Assembly: GCA_049347715.1 (NCBI GenBank)
Contig: CP186339.1
Location: 2,046,001 to 2,110,000 of the forward strand
Reading direction: 5' to 3'
Origin: Thalassotalea_B piscium_A
GTDB taxonomy: Bacteria > Pseudomonadota > Gammaproteobacteria > Enterobacterales > Alteromonadaceae
Length of the DNA stretch: 64,000 bases
The notes below the pieces were generated by a model. That model saw only the letters and a program-made list of their open reading frames with translations. It did not search any database and was not told where the DNA came from. Positions 10,401-17,945 of the stretch are shown piece after piece. The position numbers and the translations under genes were made by a program. The first letter of the stretch is position 1. Each line of letters opens with the position of its first letter.

Positions 10401-10721
10401 AAAACCTTGGTTACCCGTTACCATGCTTGTAATGCTAAAGTCAGTGTTATTAAGCCTTGTAGGCACATTAATAAAATGCGTACCATCAAAGCGAACTAAA
10501 CCTTTTGTGGTGACTAACCAGATAAAACCTAAGCTATCTTCGGTTAATGAATAAATGGCGCCGTGGGGAAGACCATGTTCAACAGAGTAATTTGTAAATA
10601 TATGATCATGCCATTGCCATCTGTCTACAGTATTTGCTATAGCAATATCAGATATACTCAATAGGCACAAAAATGTACAAGACTTTAAAAAGTTGAACAT
10701 AGAGTTAATGAGAGAAACCAT
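7494..10721 (-). CDS. Periplasmic two-component-type propeller sensor with C-terminal diguanylate cyclase
   Basis: The 1075-residue protein starts with a signal peptide or anchor (FLCLLSISDIAIANT). About 700 residues of repeated propeller blades follow (patterns such as DSLGFIWLVTTKGLVRFDG and NDRLWVATEGGGIYVA), then a Y_Y_Y-like beta domain, one membrane segment at about 790-815 and a coiled coil. The GGDEF domain carries GGEEF at about 940. An RESD motif lies exactly five residues before GGEEF, matching the RxxD inhibitory c-di-GMP site. It probably senses a periplasmic ligand and makes c-di-GMP in the cytoplasm. No kinase or receiver domain is fused, and no EAL domain is present. The ligand is unknown. 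Confidence 0.92.
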   Translation of the reverse strand: MVSLINSMFNFLKSCTFLCLLSISDIAIANTVDRWQWHDHIFTNYSVEHGLPHGAIYSLTEDSLGFIWLVTTKGLVRFDGTHFINVPTRLNNTDFSITSMVTGNQGFIWMSTDLGLVRFNANTRKFKLFNLAAEQPFKLSTLTINKNINTEMLWIGSDLGVFKFDTTTLTSQLFLNQIASDSPDLRIFSIINTENDTTWIGTSQGLFYKTDQDSHFSYYDLSDFLSESQRISALLHTSDNNILVATPRNGLLKIDNHLQVSKAYSTEEWLYSMAEVSPGVIWLGTYGKGIIELAVNKQSVQQLRHNRLLNTSLINDEIWQIYIANNGLAWLATNDGLSLYNPKQTAIKNIYGDIGKHRGLTDVNVNSLVEDNQGRIWLGYREKGVDIISPTAKLIKHIGVDQKSPTTALPGGAVETIALHPSGESYIGTNWGIYQYGSSGLQQLQTQTRNTHSYTGALFLDQQHLWAGGTDGLWRFTLDNNQVTQTLAINTPENKLTDLRITTIGKALNNELLIGTWNGLNWLDHNGMITYQFPSKDQATNDHTEIGFVSSFFYDKNDRLWVATEGGGIYVAQDKNHPTSFAQITEKQGLSSNVVRAMQPDKFGRVWVSSITGIDVIDTSDLSITPLLVSEGALLAPYYRKAVIQTSTDEIIFGGKGGLTIIDPSKWQAVESFSPVVIINSTIGELQYTNPMMAQKNVQMLSIPANNNRVNIEFTTLDYINLSAIKYRYRLLGLSNEWTISNNEHPNATFTTLPVGDYQLEIQNSNAVGQWNSQTHQLHLKVLPFWYQTLLAKCIFVILLILFVILIIRYRTIRLQKHQLVLEAQVKQRTKSLELTTKALEEKTIALEKVSVTDPLTGINNRRFLDLNMPTEAAISYRRYHNLAPDVSSIEGADLTFFLIDIDHFKRVNDQYGHQAGDSILIEITHRLKALARESDYLVRWGGEEFLIVVRETSRDLADKFAQRICQQIKNTPFTINADTKLSLTCSVGFAPFPFCCHNPKALSWSDSINIADKALYIAKYASRDAWVGISLKTSYSTNNTSIDLLNLQLPMMNLISNIEQSKVNATWQELLPKT

Positions 10722-11031
10722 TAATTAAATGAGAGTGATACCTATTATTTTAGCGGTTAATAACTGTAACTACTAGTTTAAATAGTTTGTTGATATTTGT
10801 GTTGGGCAATAGGTTAGTTTTAGGCTCAAGATAAATAGTATTTACCTATGTTGTTGTTTTCAGTTAAGTGATTGTGTAGGGCAGTACTTTGTAACTATGT
10901 TTTTTGATTTAGCACAACACTATGTGAAAGAGTGCTTTAATTCCAATATTACCTTGGTTATCATCAATGGAGCATAGATTAAATTTTTGTTTATTTATAT
11001 TACGTTTATTAAACTAATTAAGGAAATTATC
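10722..11031. promoter_or_regulatory. Divergent upstream region of the GGDEF and stress-protein genes
   Basis: This 310-bp region lies between divergent genes and must carry both promoters. TTGGT-TATC-ATCAA at 10954-10967 differs by one base from the FNR consensus TTGAT-N4-ATCAA and sits 65 bp before the stress-protein start. FNR control of a Usp gene is plausible, but this is a single near-match. Confidence 0.35.
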
Positions 11032-11469
11032 ATGGCAAAACAGTTGTATGTAGTTGGTGTCGATGGCAGTCAATGGAGCGAGAGAGCAGCAGATAGAGCT
11101 ATCAAACTAGCGGCGCAAACAGGTGCAGAAGTAAGCCTTGTTTATGCTTTTGATTATAACAGTGGTAATCCACTAGCAACTCGCGGAATTATTCCTGAAA
11201 CGCTTGATAAAGACGCAGAAGAACAAAATATCATGCAATCAATTCTTCAACCCATGATAGATAAAGCTGCATCACCAAGTGTTAACGTGACAGCCGTTGT
11301 ATTATGGGGTGAGCCTGTCGATAAAATTCATGATTATGTAAAAGCAGCGAAAGCGTCAATGGTTTTTGTTGGTCGTCGAGGACGTTCTCGTTTTGCTGAT
11401 CTCATACTAGGTAGTGTTGCTAATAAACTTGCTCACTATAGTGGTATTCCAGTGGTATTAGTACCTTAG
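11032..11469 (+). CDS. Universal stress protein (UspA family)
   Basis: The 145-residue single-domain Usp begins MAKQLYVVGVDGSQWSERAA. The ATP-binding-type signature near the C-terminus reads VGRRGRSRFADLILGSVANKLAHYSGIPVVLVP, matching G-2x-G-9x-G-(S/T). The ATG at 11032 is preferred over an upstream in-frame start at 10987 because AAGGA (11020-11024) is correctly spaced and homology begins here. Usp proteins help survival under starvation, oxygen limitation or oxidative stress, but the molecular role varies. The gene is monocistronic, closed by a strong terminator 20 bp downstream. Confidence 0.9.
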   Translation: MAKQLYVVGVDGSQWSERAADRAIKLAAQTGAEVSLVYAFDYNSGNPLATRGIIPETLDKDAEEQNIMQSILQPMIDKAASPSVNVTAVVLWGEPVDKIHDYVKAAKASMVFVGRRGRSRFADLILGSVANKLAHYSGIPVVLVP

Positions 11470-11491
11470 ATTAAATTCACTATTAATAAAT

Positions 11492-11519
11492 AAGCTATTC
11501 TGATGAATAGCTTTTTTTT
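11492..11519 (+). terminator. Rho-independent terminator of the Usp gene
   Basis: AAGCTATTC pairs with GAATAGCTT around loop TGAT, followed by a run of seven further T residues. Confidence 0.9.
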
Positions 11520-11728
11520 GCAAAAAATAGAAATAATTGTAAAACATCAACTATATTCAAACGTCTGTTTGAATTATTCATGGCATTTATGTCGACTATC
11601 ACCAATACTGTATTAGTCTAATAAGACTTAATCGATTAGCTTAAGTATTAATATCAAATGTTTTGATTCTTGGTATTAAGTTCGGGCTACAAGCTCTGCA
11701 TATTATTGTAATAAACGAGGCCGCTATT

Positions 11729-12979
11729 ATGTACAAAAACATAAAAATACCTTCAGATGGTAATGAAATAAAATTAGAAAATGGAAAATTAATTGTTCCT
11801 AATAATCCTGTCATTCCTTACATTGAAGGGGATGGTATTGGTGTTGATGTTACCCCAACAATGATAACGGTAGTAAATGCAGCAGTCGAAAAGGCTTACC
11901 AAAAAGAGAGAAAAATTCATTGGATGGAAGTTTATGCCGGTGAAAAAGCCACGCAGATGTATGACAGTGAAACTTGGCTGCCCGACGAAACATTAACGGC
12001 ATTTAAACAATTTAAAGTTGGGATCAAAGGCCCTCTGACAACACCTGTAGGTGGCGGAATGCGCTCTCTAAACGTTGCCTTAAGACAAGTGCTTGACCTA
12101 TTTGTGTGTCAACGTCCTGTTAGATGGTTCACTGGTGTGCCAAGTCCGGTAAAAAAACCTCAAGAAGTTGATATGGTGATCTTTAGAGAAAATTCTGAAG
12201 ATATTTATGCGGGTATTGAATATAAAGCGGGTTCTGAACAAGCAGACAAATTAATCGATTTTCTTATCAATGAAATGGGTGTTAATAATATTCGTTTTAA
12301 AGAAAATTGTGGTATTGGTATTAAGCCAGTATCAAAAGAAGGTACGCAACGATTGGTTAAGAAAGCCATTCAGTATGCTATTGATAATGATAGAAGCTCA
12401 GTCACTTTAGTTCATAAAGGTAATATTATGAAATATACCGAAGGAGCTTTTAAAGAATGGGGTTATGAAATCGCTAAGGAGGCCTTTGGCGCTGTTATGC
12501 TTGATGGTGGGCCTTGGTGTAAAATCACTAATCCTAAAACAGGTAAAGACATTATTATTAAAGATGTTATTGCTGATGCTATGTTACAACAAGTATTACT
12601 TCGTCCGGCAGAATATAGCGTAATTGCTACATTGAATTTAAATGGTGATTATTTATCTGACGCGCTAGCTGCACAGGTAGGCGGAATAGGAATAGCACCA
12701 GGGGCAAATCTTAGTGAAGACATCGCGATCTTTGAAGCAACTCACGGTACAGCACCTAAATATGCAGGCCTTAATAAAGTGAACCCAGGTTCTGTTATAT
12801 TATCTGCGGAAATGATGTTGCGTCATATGGGGTGGTATGAGGCTGCTGATCTTTTGTTAAAAGGAATGTCAGGAGCTATTAAGGCTAAAACCGTGACTTA
12901 TGATTTTGAACGTCTAATGGACGGTGCGACTTTAGTTACCTGTTCAGAGTTTGGTGATTGTATTATAGAGCATATGTAA
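11729..12979 (+). CDS. icd: Isocitrate dehydrogenase (NADP+)
   Basis: The 416-residue protein has the same length as E. coli Icd and very similar sequence throughout. It oxidatively decarboxylates isocitrate to 2-oxoglutarate in the TCA cycle. The phosphorylatable Ser lies in GGGMRSLNVALR (the site used by AceK in enterics), with the active-site block MVIFRENSEDIYAGIEYKA and the NADP region FEATHGTAPKYAG. The ATG at 11729, preceded by ACGAGG, is chosen over an upstream in-frame start at 11663 because it gives the family N-terminus MYKNIKIPSDG. It is monocistronic, with a strong terminator shared with the convergent cspD gene. Confidence 0.97.
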   Translation: MYKNIKIPSDGNEIKLENGKLIVPNNPVIPYIEGDGIGVDVTPTMITVVNAAVEKAYQKERKIHWMEVYAGEKATQMYDSETWLPDETLTAFKQFKVGIKGPLTTPVGGGMRSLNVALRQVLDLFVCQRPVRWFTGVPSPVKKPQEVDMVIFRENSEDIYAGIEYKAGSEQADKLIDFLINEMGVNNIRFKENCGIGIKPVSKEGTQRLVKKAIQYAIDNDRSSVTLVHKGNIMKYTEGAFKEWGYEIAKEAFGAVMLDGGPWCKITNPKTGKDIIIKDVIADAMLQQVLLRPAEYSVIATLNLNGDYLSDALAAQVGGIGIAPGANLSEDIAIFEATHGTAPKYAGLNKVNPGSVILSAEMMLRHMGWYEAADLLLKGMSGAIKAKTVTYDFERLMDGATLVTCSEFGDCIIEHM

Positions 12980-13018
12980 TATTAGTAACTGTAGTAACAT
13001 TTGCTATAATTTACACAT

Positions 13019-13048
13019 AAAAAAACACAGCTTTCGCTGTGTTTTTTA
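13019..13048. terminator. Bidirectional terminator between icd and cspD
   Basis: ACACAGC (13025-13031) pairs with GCTGTGT (13036-13042) around TTTC, with an A-run on the left and a T-run on the right, so it works on both strands. Confidence 0.9.
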
Positions 13049-13069
13049 ATGCTATATTTATCAAATATA

Positions 13070-13291
13070 TTAATCTAAATTATCTATTTCAGATGGTGTT
13101 ATACTTGCAGCATGATGTCCTTTAGGACCAGCGTTTAATTCATAGTTTACATCTTGTCCGGCTTTTAATGTGCGATAGCCATCCATTTGAATAGTAGAGT
13201 AATGTGCGAATATATCTTCACCACCATCTTCTGGACGAATAAAACCAAAACCTTTTGCATTATTAAACCATTTAACTGTACCGTGAGCCAT
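13070..13291 (-). CDS. cspD: Cold-shock-like protein CspD
   Basis: The 73-residue cold-shock domain starts MAHGTVKWFNNAKGFGFIRP and contains RNP1 (KGFGFI) and RNP2 (DIFAHY). The stretch STIQMDGYRTLKAGQ is almost identical to E. coli CspD, and the gene is divergent from clpS exactly as in E. coli, which supports cspD rather than another csp paralogue. CspD dimers bind single-stranded DNA and inhibit replication in slow-growing or stationary cells, and in E. coli the protein is a Lon substrate. The extra C-terminal residues after the fold are short and acidic. Confidence 0.92.
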   Translation of the reverse strand: MAHGTVKWFNNAKGFGFIRPEDGGEDIFAHYSTIQMDGYRTLKAGQDVNYELNAGPKGHHAASITPSEIDNLD

Positions 13292-13502
13292 ACTTCAACT
13301 TCCTTCTCTATTACTCGGTATTTAGGTATGCTTCCCCAAAAAGCATTAAACAATAAGCGGTGTGTAAAAAATGACCACCACTTTGAATCGTAGATAAATA
13401 TTTGAAATAGTCAAGTATAAACACCATATTTTTTATAAAATTGTTATAAAAAATTTATAATTTAACCAAGCAAAATGTTCAGGTAAATACTAATATATAA
13501 TT

Positions 13503-13823
13503 ATGAGTAAATGGAAAGAGCTAGTTGATAATCAAGTTGTACTTGATGAAGAAACAATTGAAAAATTTCAAAAGCCCCCAATGTATAATGTTATGTTACT
13601 TAATGATGACTACACTCCGATGGATTTTGTAATAGAAGTATTGCGTAAATTCTTCAATATGGGCGAGGAGCAGGCAACAGACATTATGCTAGACATTCAT
13701 TACAAAGGTAAGGCTCGTTGTGGCACGTATACTGCAGAAGTTGCAGAGACAAAGGTCAGTCAGGTAACAGATTTCGCATTAGAACATCAGCACCCATTAA
13801 AGTGCGTGATGGAAAAAGCGTAA
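13503..13823 (+). CDS. clpS: ATP-dependent Clp protease adaptor ClpS
   Basis: The 106-residue adaptor shows the N-degron pocket motif YNVMLLNDDYTPMDFVIEVL and the downstream HYKGKARCGTYTAEVAETKV. ClpS binds proteins with Phe, Leu, Trp or Tyr at the N-terminus and hands them to ClpA. A flexible N-terminal extension of about 25 residues, which enters the ClpA pore in E. coli, is present. It is followed 29 bp later by clpA. No good Shine-Dalgarno sequence stands close to the ATG, so translation may depend on the AT-rich leader. Confidence 0.96.
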   Translation: MSKWKELVDNQVVLDEETIEKFQKPPMYNVMLLNDDYTPMDFVIEVLRKFFNMGEEQATDIMLDIHYKGKARCGTYTAEVAETKVSQVTDFALEHQHPLKCVMEKA

Positions 13824-13852
13824 TTTCACAAGGTTTAAAGTTGGAGTAGCCT

Positions 13853-16108
13853 ATGTTGAACAAAGATTTAGAAGTTTCACTTAATTTGGCATTTCGTCAG
13901 GCTAAAGAGTCGCGCCATGAATTTATGACAGTAGAACATTTACTACTTGCGTTGCTCGATAACCCATCGTCAATTGACGCGCTCAAAGCATGTGGCGCAG
14001 ATTTAGCCAAAATCAGAAAAGAGCTTCTTGGGTTTATTAGTGAAACCACCCCTGTTATCCCAGAAGGCGAAGCAGAACGAGAAACACAACCTACGTTAGG
14101 TTTTCAGCGTGTACTGCAACGGGCTGTTTTTCATGTGCAATCGTCAGGTAAAAGTGAAGTCAATGGCGCTAACGTGTTAGTGGCTATATTTAGTGAACAA
14201 GAATCACAAGCGGCTTATTTCCTTAAAAAATCTGATATTAGTCGATTAGATATTGTTAATTACATTTCCCATGGTATTGCCAAAATTGAGCGTCAAGGAG
14301 AACTATCAACAGAAGAGATTTCTCCTCAAGCTGAAGAAGAACCTCGTACGGTTGAAAATTTTGCCACAAATCTTAACGAAGAGGCAAAAAAGGGCAATAT
14401 TGATCCGCTTATTGGGCGCGATAATGAGTTAGAAAGAACATTACAAGTGTTAAGCCGTCGAAGAAAAAATAATCCTTTGTTTGTGGGAGAGGCTGGCGTT
14501 GGAAAAACAGCAATTGCTGAAGGCTTAGCAAATTTAATCATCTCAGATAAAGTGCCTGAATTTTTAGCTGATACAACTATTTATTCTTTAGATATGGGTG
14601 CTTTACTAGCGGGTACTAAATATCGCGGTGATTTTGAAAAACGTTTTAAAGCCCTATTAAAAGAATTGGAAAAAGAAGGGAATGCTATTTTATTTATTGA
14701 TGAAATTCATACCATTATTGGTGCTGGAGCTGCATCAGGTGGCATGATGGATGCGTCAAATTTAATTAAACCATTACTTTCTTCTGGTAAATTACGTTGT
14801 TTAGGCTCTACTACTTATCAAGAATATCAAAGTATTTTTGAAAAAGATCGAGCATTAGCACGTCGTTTCCAAAAAATAGATATCGTTGAACCGAGTGTTG
14901 ACGATACCACTAAAATATTAATTGGCTTGAAAGATAAATACGAATCACATCATGGTATTCGTTATACCAATAAAGCGCTAAGGGCGGCAGCTCAGTTATC
15001 TGCTAAATACATTAATGAGCGATTTCTTCCAGATAAAGCTATTGATGTTATTGATGAAGCAGGGGCTAAACAACAGCTAGTAGCAGCATCTAAACGTAAA
15101 AAAGTGATTAACAATACTGATATTGAAAGTATTGTCGCTAAAATGGCGCGTATACCTGAGAAATCAGTTTCGAGCACTGAAGTTGATAGTTTAAAAACAC
15201 TTGATAGAAATTTAAAACTTGTCGTATTTGGTCAAGACCAAGCCATTGATGAGCTATCTTCGGTTATTCGTTTATCTCGTGCTGGATTAGGGGACGAACA
15301 CAAACCGGTTGGTTCATTCTTATTTGCCGGACCTACAGGGGTTGGTAAAACCGAGGTAACTCAGCAATTAGCGAAAGTATTAGGGGTTGAGTTACTGCGT
15401 TTTGATATGTCTGAATACATGGAAAAACATGCTGTCAGTCGTTTAATTGGCGCACCTCCTGGTTATGTTGGTTATGAACAAGGTGGATTGTTAACCGATG
15501 CAGTAATTAAGCAGCCACATGCCGTTGTGTTATTAGATGAAATCGAGAAAGCACATCCTGATGTTTATAATATATTATTGCAAGTGATGGACCATGGTAC
15601 TTTAACTGACAATAATGGCCGTAAAGCCGATTTTAGAAACATCATTCTGGTTTTAACTACCAACGCTGGTGTGACTGAAACCACACGGCAATCTATTGGA
15701 TTTAAACAACAAGACCATAGTGTTGATGCGATGAATGAAATTAATAAGGTGTTCTCGCCAGAGTTTCGTAACCGCTTAGACAATATCGTTTGGTTTAATC
15801 ATTTAGATGATGAAGTTATACAACAGGTGGTTGATAAGTTTATTGTTGAACTTCAAGCGCAACTTGATGAAAAGGGTGTTTCGTTAGAGTTAACTAAAGA
15901 CGCTAAAAAATGGTTAGCGGTCAATGGTTATGACAAAAACATGGGTGCAAGACCAATGGCTAGACTTATCCAAGAGCAGCTTAAAAAACCACTTGCTAAT
16001 GAACTTTTGTTTGGTGACTTGAAAAATGGTGGCGTTGCTAAGGTAACCGTACAAAAAGATAAAATTGTATTAACTTGTGAAGATAAAAAAGAATTAGTTG
16101 AACACTAA
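13853..16108 (+). CDS. clpA: ATP-dependent Clp protease ATP-binding subunit ClpA
   Basis: The 751-residue Hsp100 unfoldase has the usual length. The N-domain (EFMTVEHLLLALLDNPSS) binds ClpS. The first AAA+ ring has Walker A GEAGVGKTAIAEGLA and Walker B ILFIDEIHT, and the second has GPTGVGKTEVTQQLA and VVLLDEIEKAH. The C-terminal D2 small domain includes MGARPMARLIQEQLKKPLA. It unfolds substrates and threads them into ClpP, which is encoded elsewhere. It forms an operon with clpS and ends in a strong terminator. The tRNA-Ser gene that follows clpA in E. coli is absent here. Confidence 0.97.
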   Translation: MLNKDLEVSLNLAFRQAKESRHEFMTVEHLLLALLDNPSSIDALKACGADLAKIRKELLGFISETTPVIPEGEAERETQPTLGFQRVLQRAVFHVQSSGKSEVNGANVLVAIFSEQESQAAYFLKKSDISRLDIVNYISHGIAKIERQGELSTEEISPQAEEEPRTVENFATNLNEEAKKGNIDPLIGRDNELERTLQVLSRRRKNNPLFVGEAGVGKTAIAEGLANLIISDKVPEFLADTTIYSLDMGALLAGTKYRGDFEKRFKALLKELEKEGNAILFIDEIHTIIGAGAASGGMMDASNLIKPLLSSGKLRCLGSTTYQEYQSIFEKDRALARRFQKIDIVEPSVDDTTKILIGLKDKYESHHGIRYTNKALRAAAQLSAKYINERFLPDKAIDVIDEAGAKQQLVAASKRKKVINNTDIESIVAKMARIPEKSVSSTEVDSLKTLDRNLKLVVFGQDQAIDELSSVIRLSRAGLGDEHKPVGSFLFAGPTGVGKTEVTQQLAKVLGVELLRFDMSEYMEKHAVSRLIGAPPGYVGYEQGGLLTDAVIKQPHAVVLLDEIEKAHPDVYNILLQVMDHGTLTDNNGRKADFRNIILVLTTNAGVTETTRQSIGFKQQDHSVDAMNEINKVFSPEFRNRLDNIVWFNHLDDEVIQQVVDKFIVELQAQLDEKGVSLELTKDAKKWLAVNGYDKNMGARPMARLIQEQLKKPLANELLFGDLKNGGVAKVTVQKDKIVLTCEDKKELVEH

Positions 16109-16135
16109 TTCCACAATCTTAGCCGATAAAAGTAT

Positions 16136-16166
16136 AAAACCTGCTATGTTCAGCAGGTTTTTTTTT
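16136..16166. terminator. Terminator between clpA and infA
   Basis: AACCTGCT (16138-16145) pairs with AGCAGGTT (16152-16159) around ATGTTC and is followed by a T-run to 16166. It lies between convergent genes and serves clpA; an A-rich left flank may allow weak use by infA. Confidence 0.88.
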
Positions 16167-16176
16167 ACGTTATCTA

Positions 16177-16395
16177 TTATCTAGCACGGAAAATAATGCG
16201 ACCTTTAGATAAATCGTAAGGAGTAAGTTCAACCGTAACTTTATCGCCGGTTAAAATACGAATATAATTTTTACGCATTTTACCTGAAATATGAGCAGTA
16301 ACAACGTGTCCATTTTCTAATTCAACACGAAACATAGTATTTGGTAAGGTATCTAAAACCGTACCTTGCATTTCAATATTTTCTTCTTTCGCCAT
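16177..16395 (-). CDS. infA: Translation initiation factor IF-1
   Basis: The 72-residue OB-fold protein starts MAKEENIEMQGTVLDTLPNT and contains the family core FRVELENGHVVTAHISGKMR and VTVELTPYDLSKGRI. It binds the ribosomal A site with IF-2 and IF-3 during initiation. It lies downstream of bpt, aat and trxB on the same strand, with an 84-bp gap to bpt, so it may have its own promoter within or after bpt. Its proximity to clpA and aat is conserved in enterics. Confidence 0.97.
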   Translation of the reverse strand: MAKEENIEMQGTVLDTLPNTMFRVELENGHVVTAHISGKMRKNYIRILTGDKVTVELTPYDLSKGRIIFRAR

Positions 16396-16479
16396 TGGGC
16401 GTTAAACCTCTATAAGTGTGCATAAATAAAAAACTGCGCAGATCATGCCGAAATGTTCAGCTAAAGTAAAGCGATCCGG

Positions 16480-17181
16480 CTATTTATTTATAGTTTGCCA
16501 GCAATTATTTTCAAAAATTTGGTGTGGGAAATAACGATTTTTATAGTTCATCTTCTTACAATCGTCAATTTGATATCCAAGATAAAGGTATTTTTTATCA
16601 AGAGTTTTACATACCTCAATTTGTGTAAGTATCGAATAAACACCAAGGCTTGAAGACTTAAATTCAGGGTGGTAAAAGGTGTAGACGGCAGAAAGAGAAT
16701 CAAGTAAGACATCAGTAACAGCAACTGATACAAGCTTGTTGTCTGCATATATTTCAATAAATAATTGTTCAGTGAGTTCGCTGGCTAAAAACGAATTAAA
16801 CTGTTGGTAATTAGCAGGGAACATGCTGCCATCACTATGGAGTTGGTTAATATACTGTTCATATAATGGGTAGTGATGATCTGATAACTTATCGACTATC
16901 TTCGTGGTAAATAATTGATTTTTTTTCGAAACACGTTTTTGGCTTTTTGATGGCGAAAATTCATTTACTAGTATTCGTAATGATTTACATGCTTGGCAAT
17001 TTATGCAATTGGGACGATAAATTTGTTCACCACTTCGGCGAAAACCTTGTGATATTAACCAAGAGTATTGCTCGGTATTTTGTAAACGGGGATCTACAGC
17101 AACGAGTAATCGCTCTTGTTCGTCAGGTAAATAATTACAAGTAAAACTCTGGGTAATACCGAATTGATAGTTATCATTCAT
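16480..17181 (-). CDS. bpt: Leucyltransferase Bpt (aspartate/glutamate leucyl-tRNA-protein transferase)
   Basis: The 233-residue protein of the ATE family shows the N-terminal Cys-rich signature NCINCQACKSLRILVNEFSPSK and the GNAT-like C-terminal half (AVTDVLLDSLSAVYTFYHPE, then SLGVYSILTQIEVCKTLDKKYLYLGY). Bacterial members transfer Leu from Leu-tRNA to proteins starting with Asp or Glu, creating an N-degron that ClpS recognises. It lies 32 bp downstream of aat, so both transferases are probably on one transcript and opposite the clpS-clpA operon. Enterics lack this gene. Confidence 0.94.
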   Translation of the reverse strand: MNDNYQFGITQSFTCNYLPDEQERLLVAVDPRLQNTEQYSWLISQGFRRSGEQIYRPNCINCQACKSLRILVNEFSPSKSQKRVSKKNQLFTTKIVDKLSDHHYPLYEQYINQLHSDGSMFPANYQQFNSFLASELTEQLFIEIYADNKLVSVAVTDVLLDSLSAVYTFYHPEFKSSSLGVYSILTQIEVCKTLDKKYLYLGYQIDDCKKMNYKNRYFPHQIFENNCWQTINK

Positions 17182-17213
17182 TTTTGAGTAACAATCCTAC
17201 ATATGTTGCGGAT

Positions 17214-17942
17214 TTAATCATTAGCAATTAATTGTTTAACGTCTATGCTTCTTGGCTGCCAAAAGTTAGTGGGTATATCAATCGCTTTTGCATCGGCTTT
17301 GAGTGTCATAAATAATTCACGCGAAACTTCAATACAGCCCATAGCCGTTAAGAACGGGTTTTTGATTTGACAATCAATAATGTTAACTCCAACAACACTT
17401 AATAAGTGATTTAAGGTGATTAACGCAAGTTTTGAGGCATTGTCTTTAATATAAAACATAGACTCACCCGAGAAGTATCCATTGATGGCTACGCCATATA
17501 AACCGCCAATTAATTGATCATCATGCCATATTTCAATTGAATGCGCATAGCCTAACTGATGTAAATTTATATACGCTTGTTTCATTTCCTCGGTGATCCA
17601 AGTACCTTCCTTACGAAAAGGGGCATCAGCACAATATTCAATGACTTCTTCAAACGCACAATTGAGAGAAACAGTATAGTGAGTTTTACGTAAAAATTTT
17701 CGAGTGGTTTTATTTATGACTAATTTTTGGGTCGGTATGATTGCTCTAGGAGTAGGGCACCACCATAAAATAGGTTCCCCGTCATTATACCAAGGGAAAA
17801 TACCGAGAGAATAAGCTTTAATTATCCGTTGAGAAGATAAATCCCCTCCAACAGCGAGTAGTCCGTTAGGGTCGGATAACGCGCTGTTGTAAGGAGGGAA
17901 TTCCAGACTGTCCTGAGATAACCAAGGGAGAGTCTGTGTCAT
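17214..17942 (-). CDS. aat: Leucyl/phenylalanyl-tRNA-protein transferase
   Basis: The 242-residue enzyme has the family blocks GLLAVGGDLSSQRIIKAYSL, GIFPWYNDGEPILWWCPTPR and GGLYGVAINGYFSGESMFY. It adds Leu or Phe to N-terminal Lys or Arg, making a primary N-degron for ClpS/ClpA. Its start lies only 3 bp after the trxB stop, and bpt follows, indicating a trxB-aat-bpt(-infA) operon. In E. coli cydCD separates aat and trxB; those two genes are missing here. Confidence 0.96.
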   Translation of the reverse strand: MTQTLPWLSQDSLEFPPYNSALSDPNGLLAVGGDLSSQRIIKAYSLGIFPWYNDGEPILWWCPTPRAIIPTQKLVINKTTRKFLRKTHYTVSLNCAFEEVIEYCADAPFRKEGTWITEEMKQAYINLHQLGYAHSIEIWHDDQLIGGLYGVAINGYFSGESMFYIKDNASKLALITLNHLLSVVGVNIIDCQIKNPFLTAMGCIEVSRELFMTLKADAKAIDIPTNFWQPRSIDVKQLIAND

Positions 17943-17945
17943 CGA

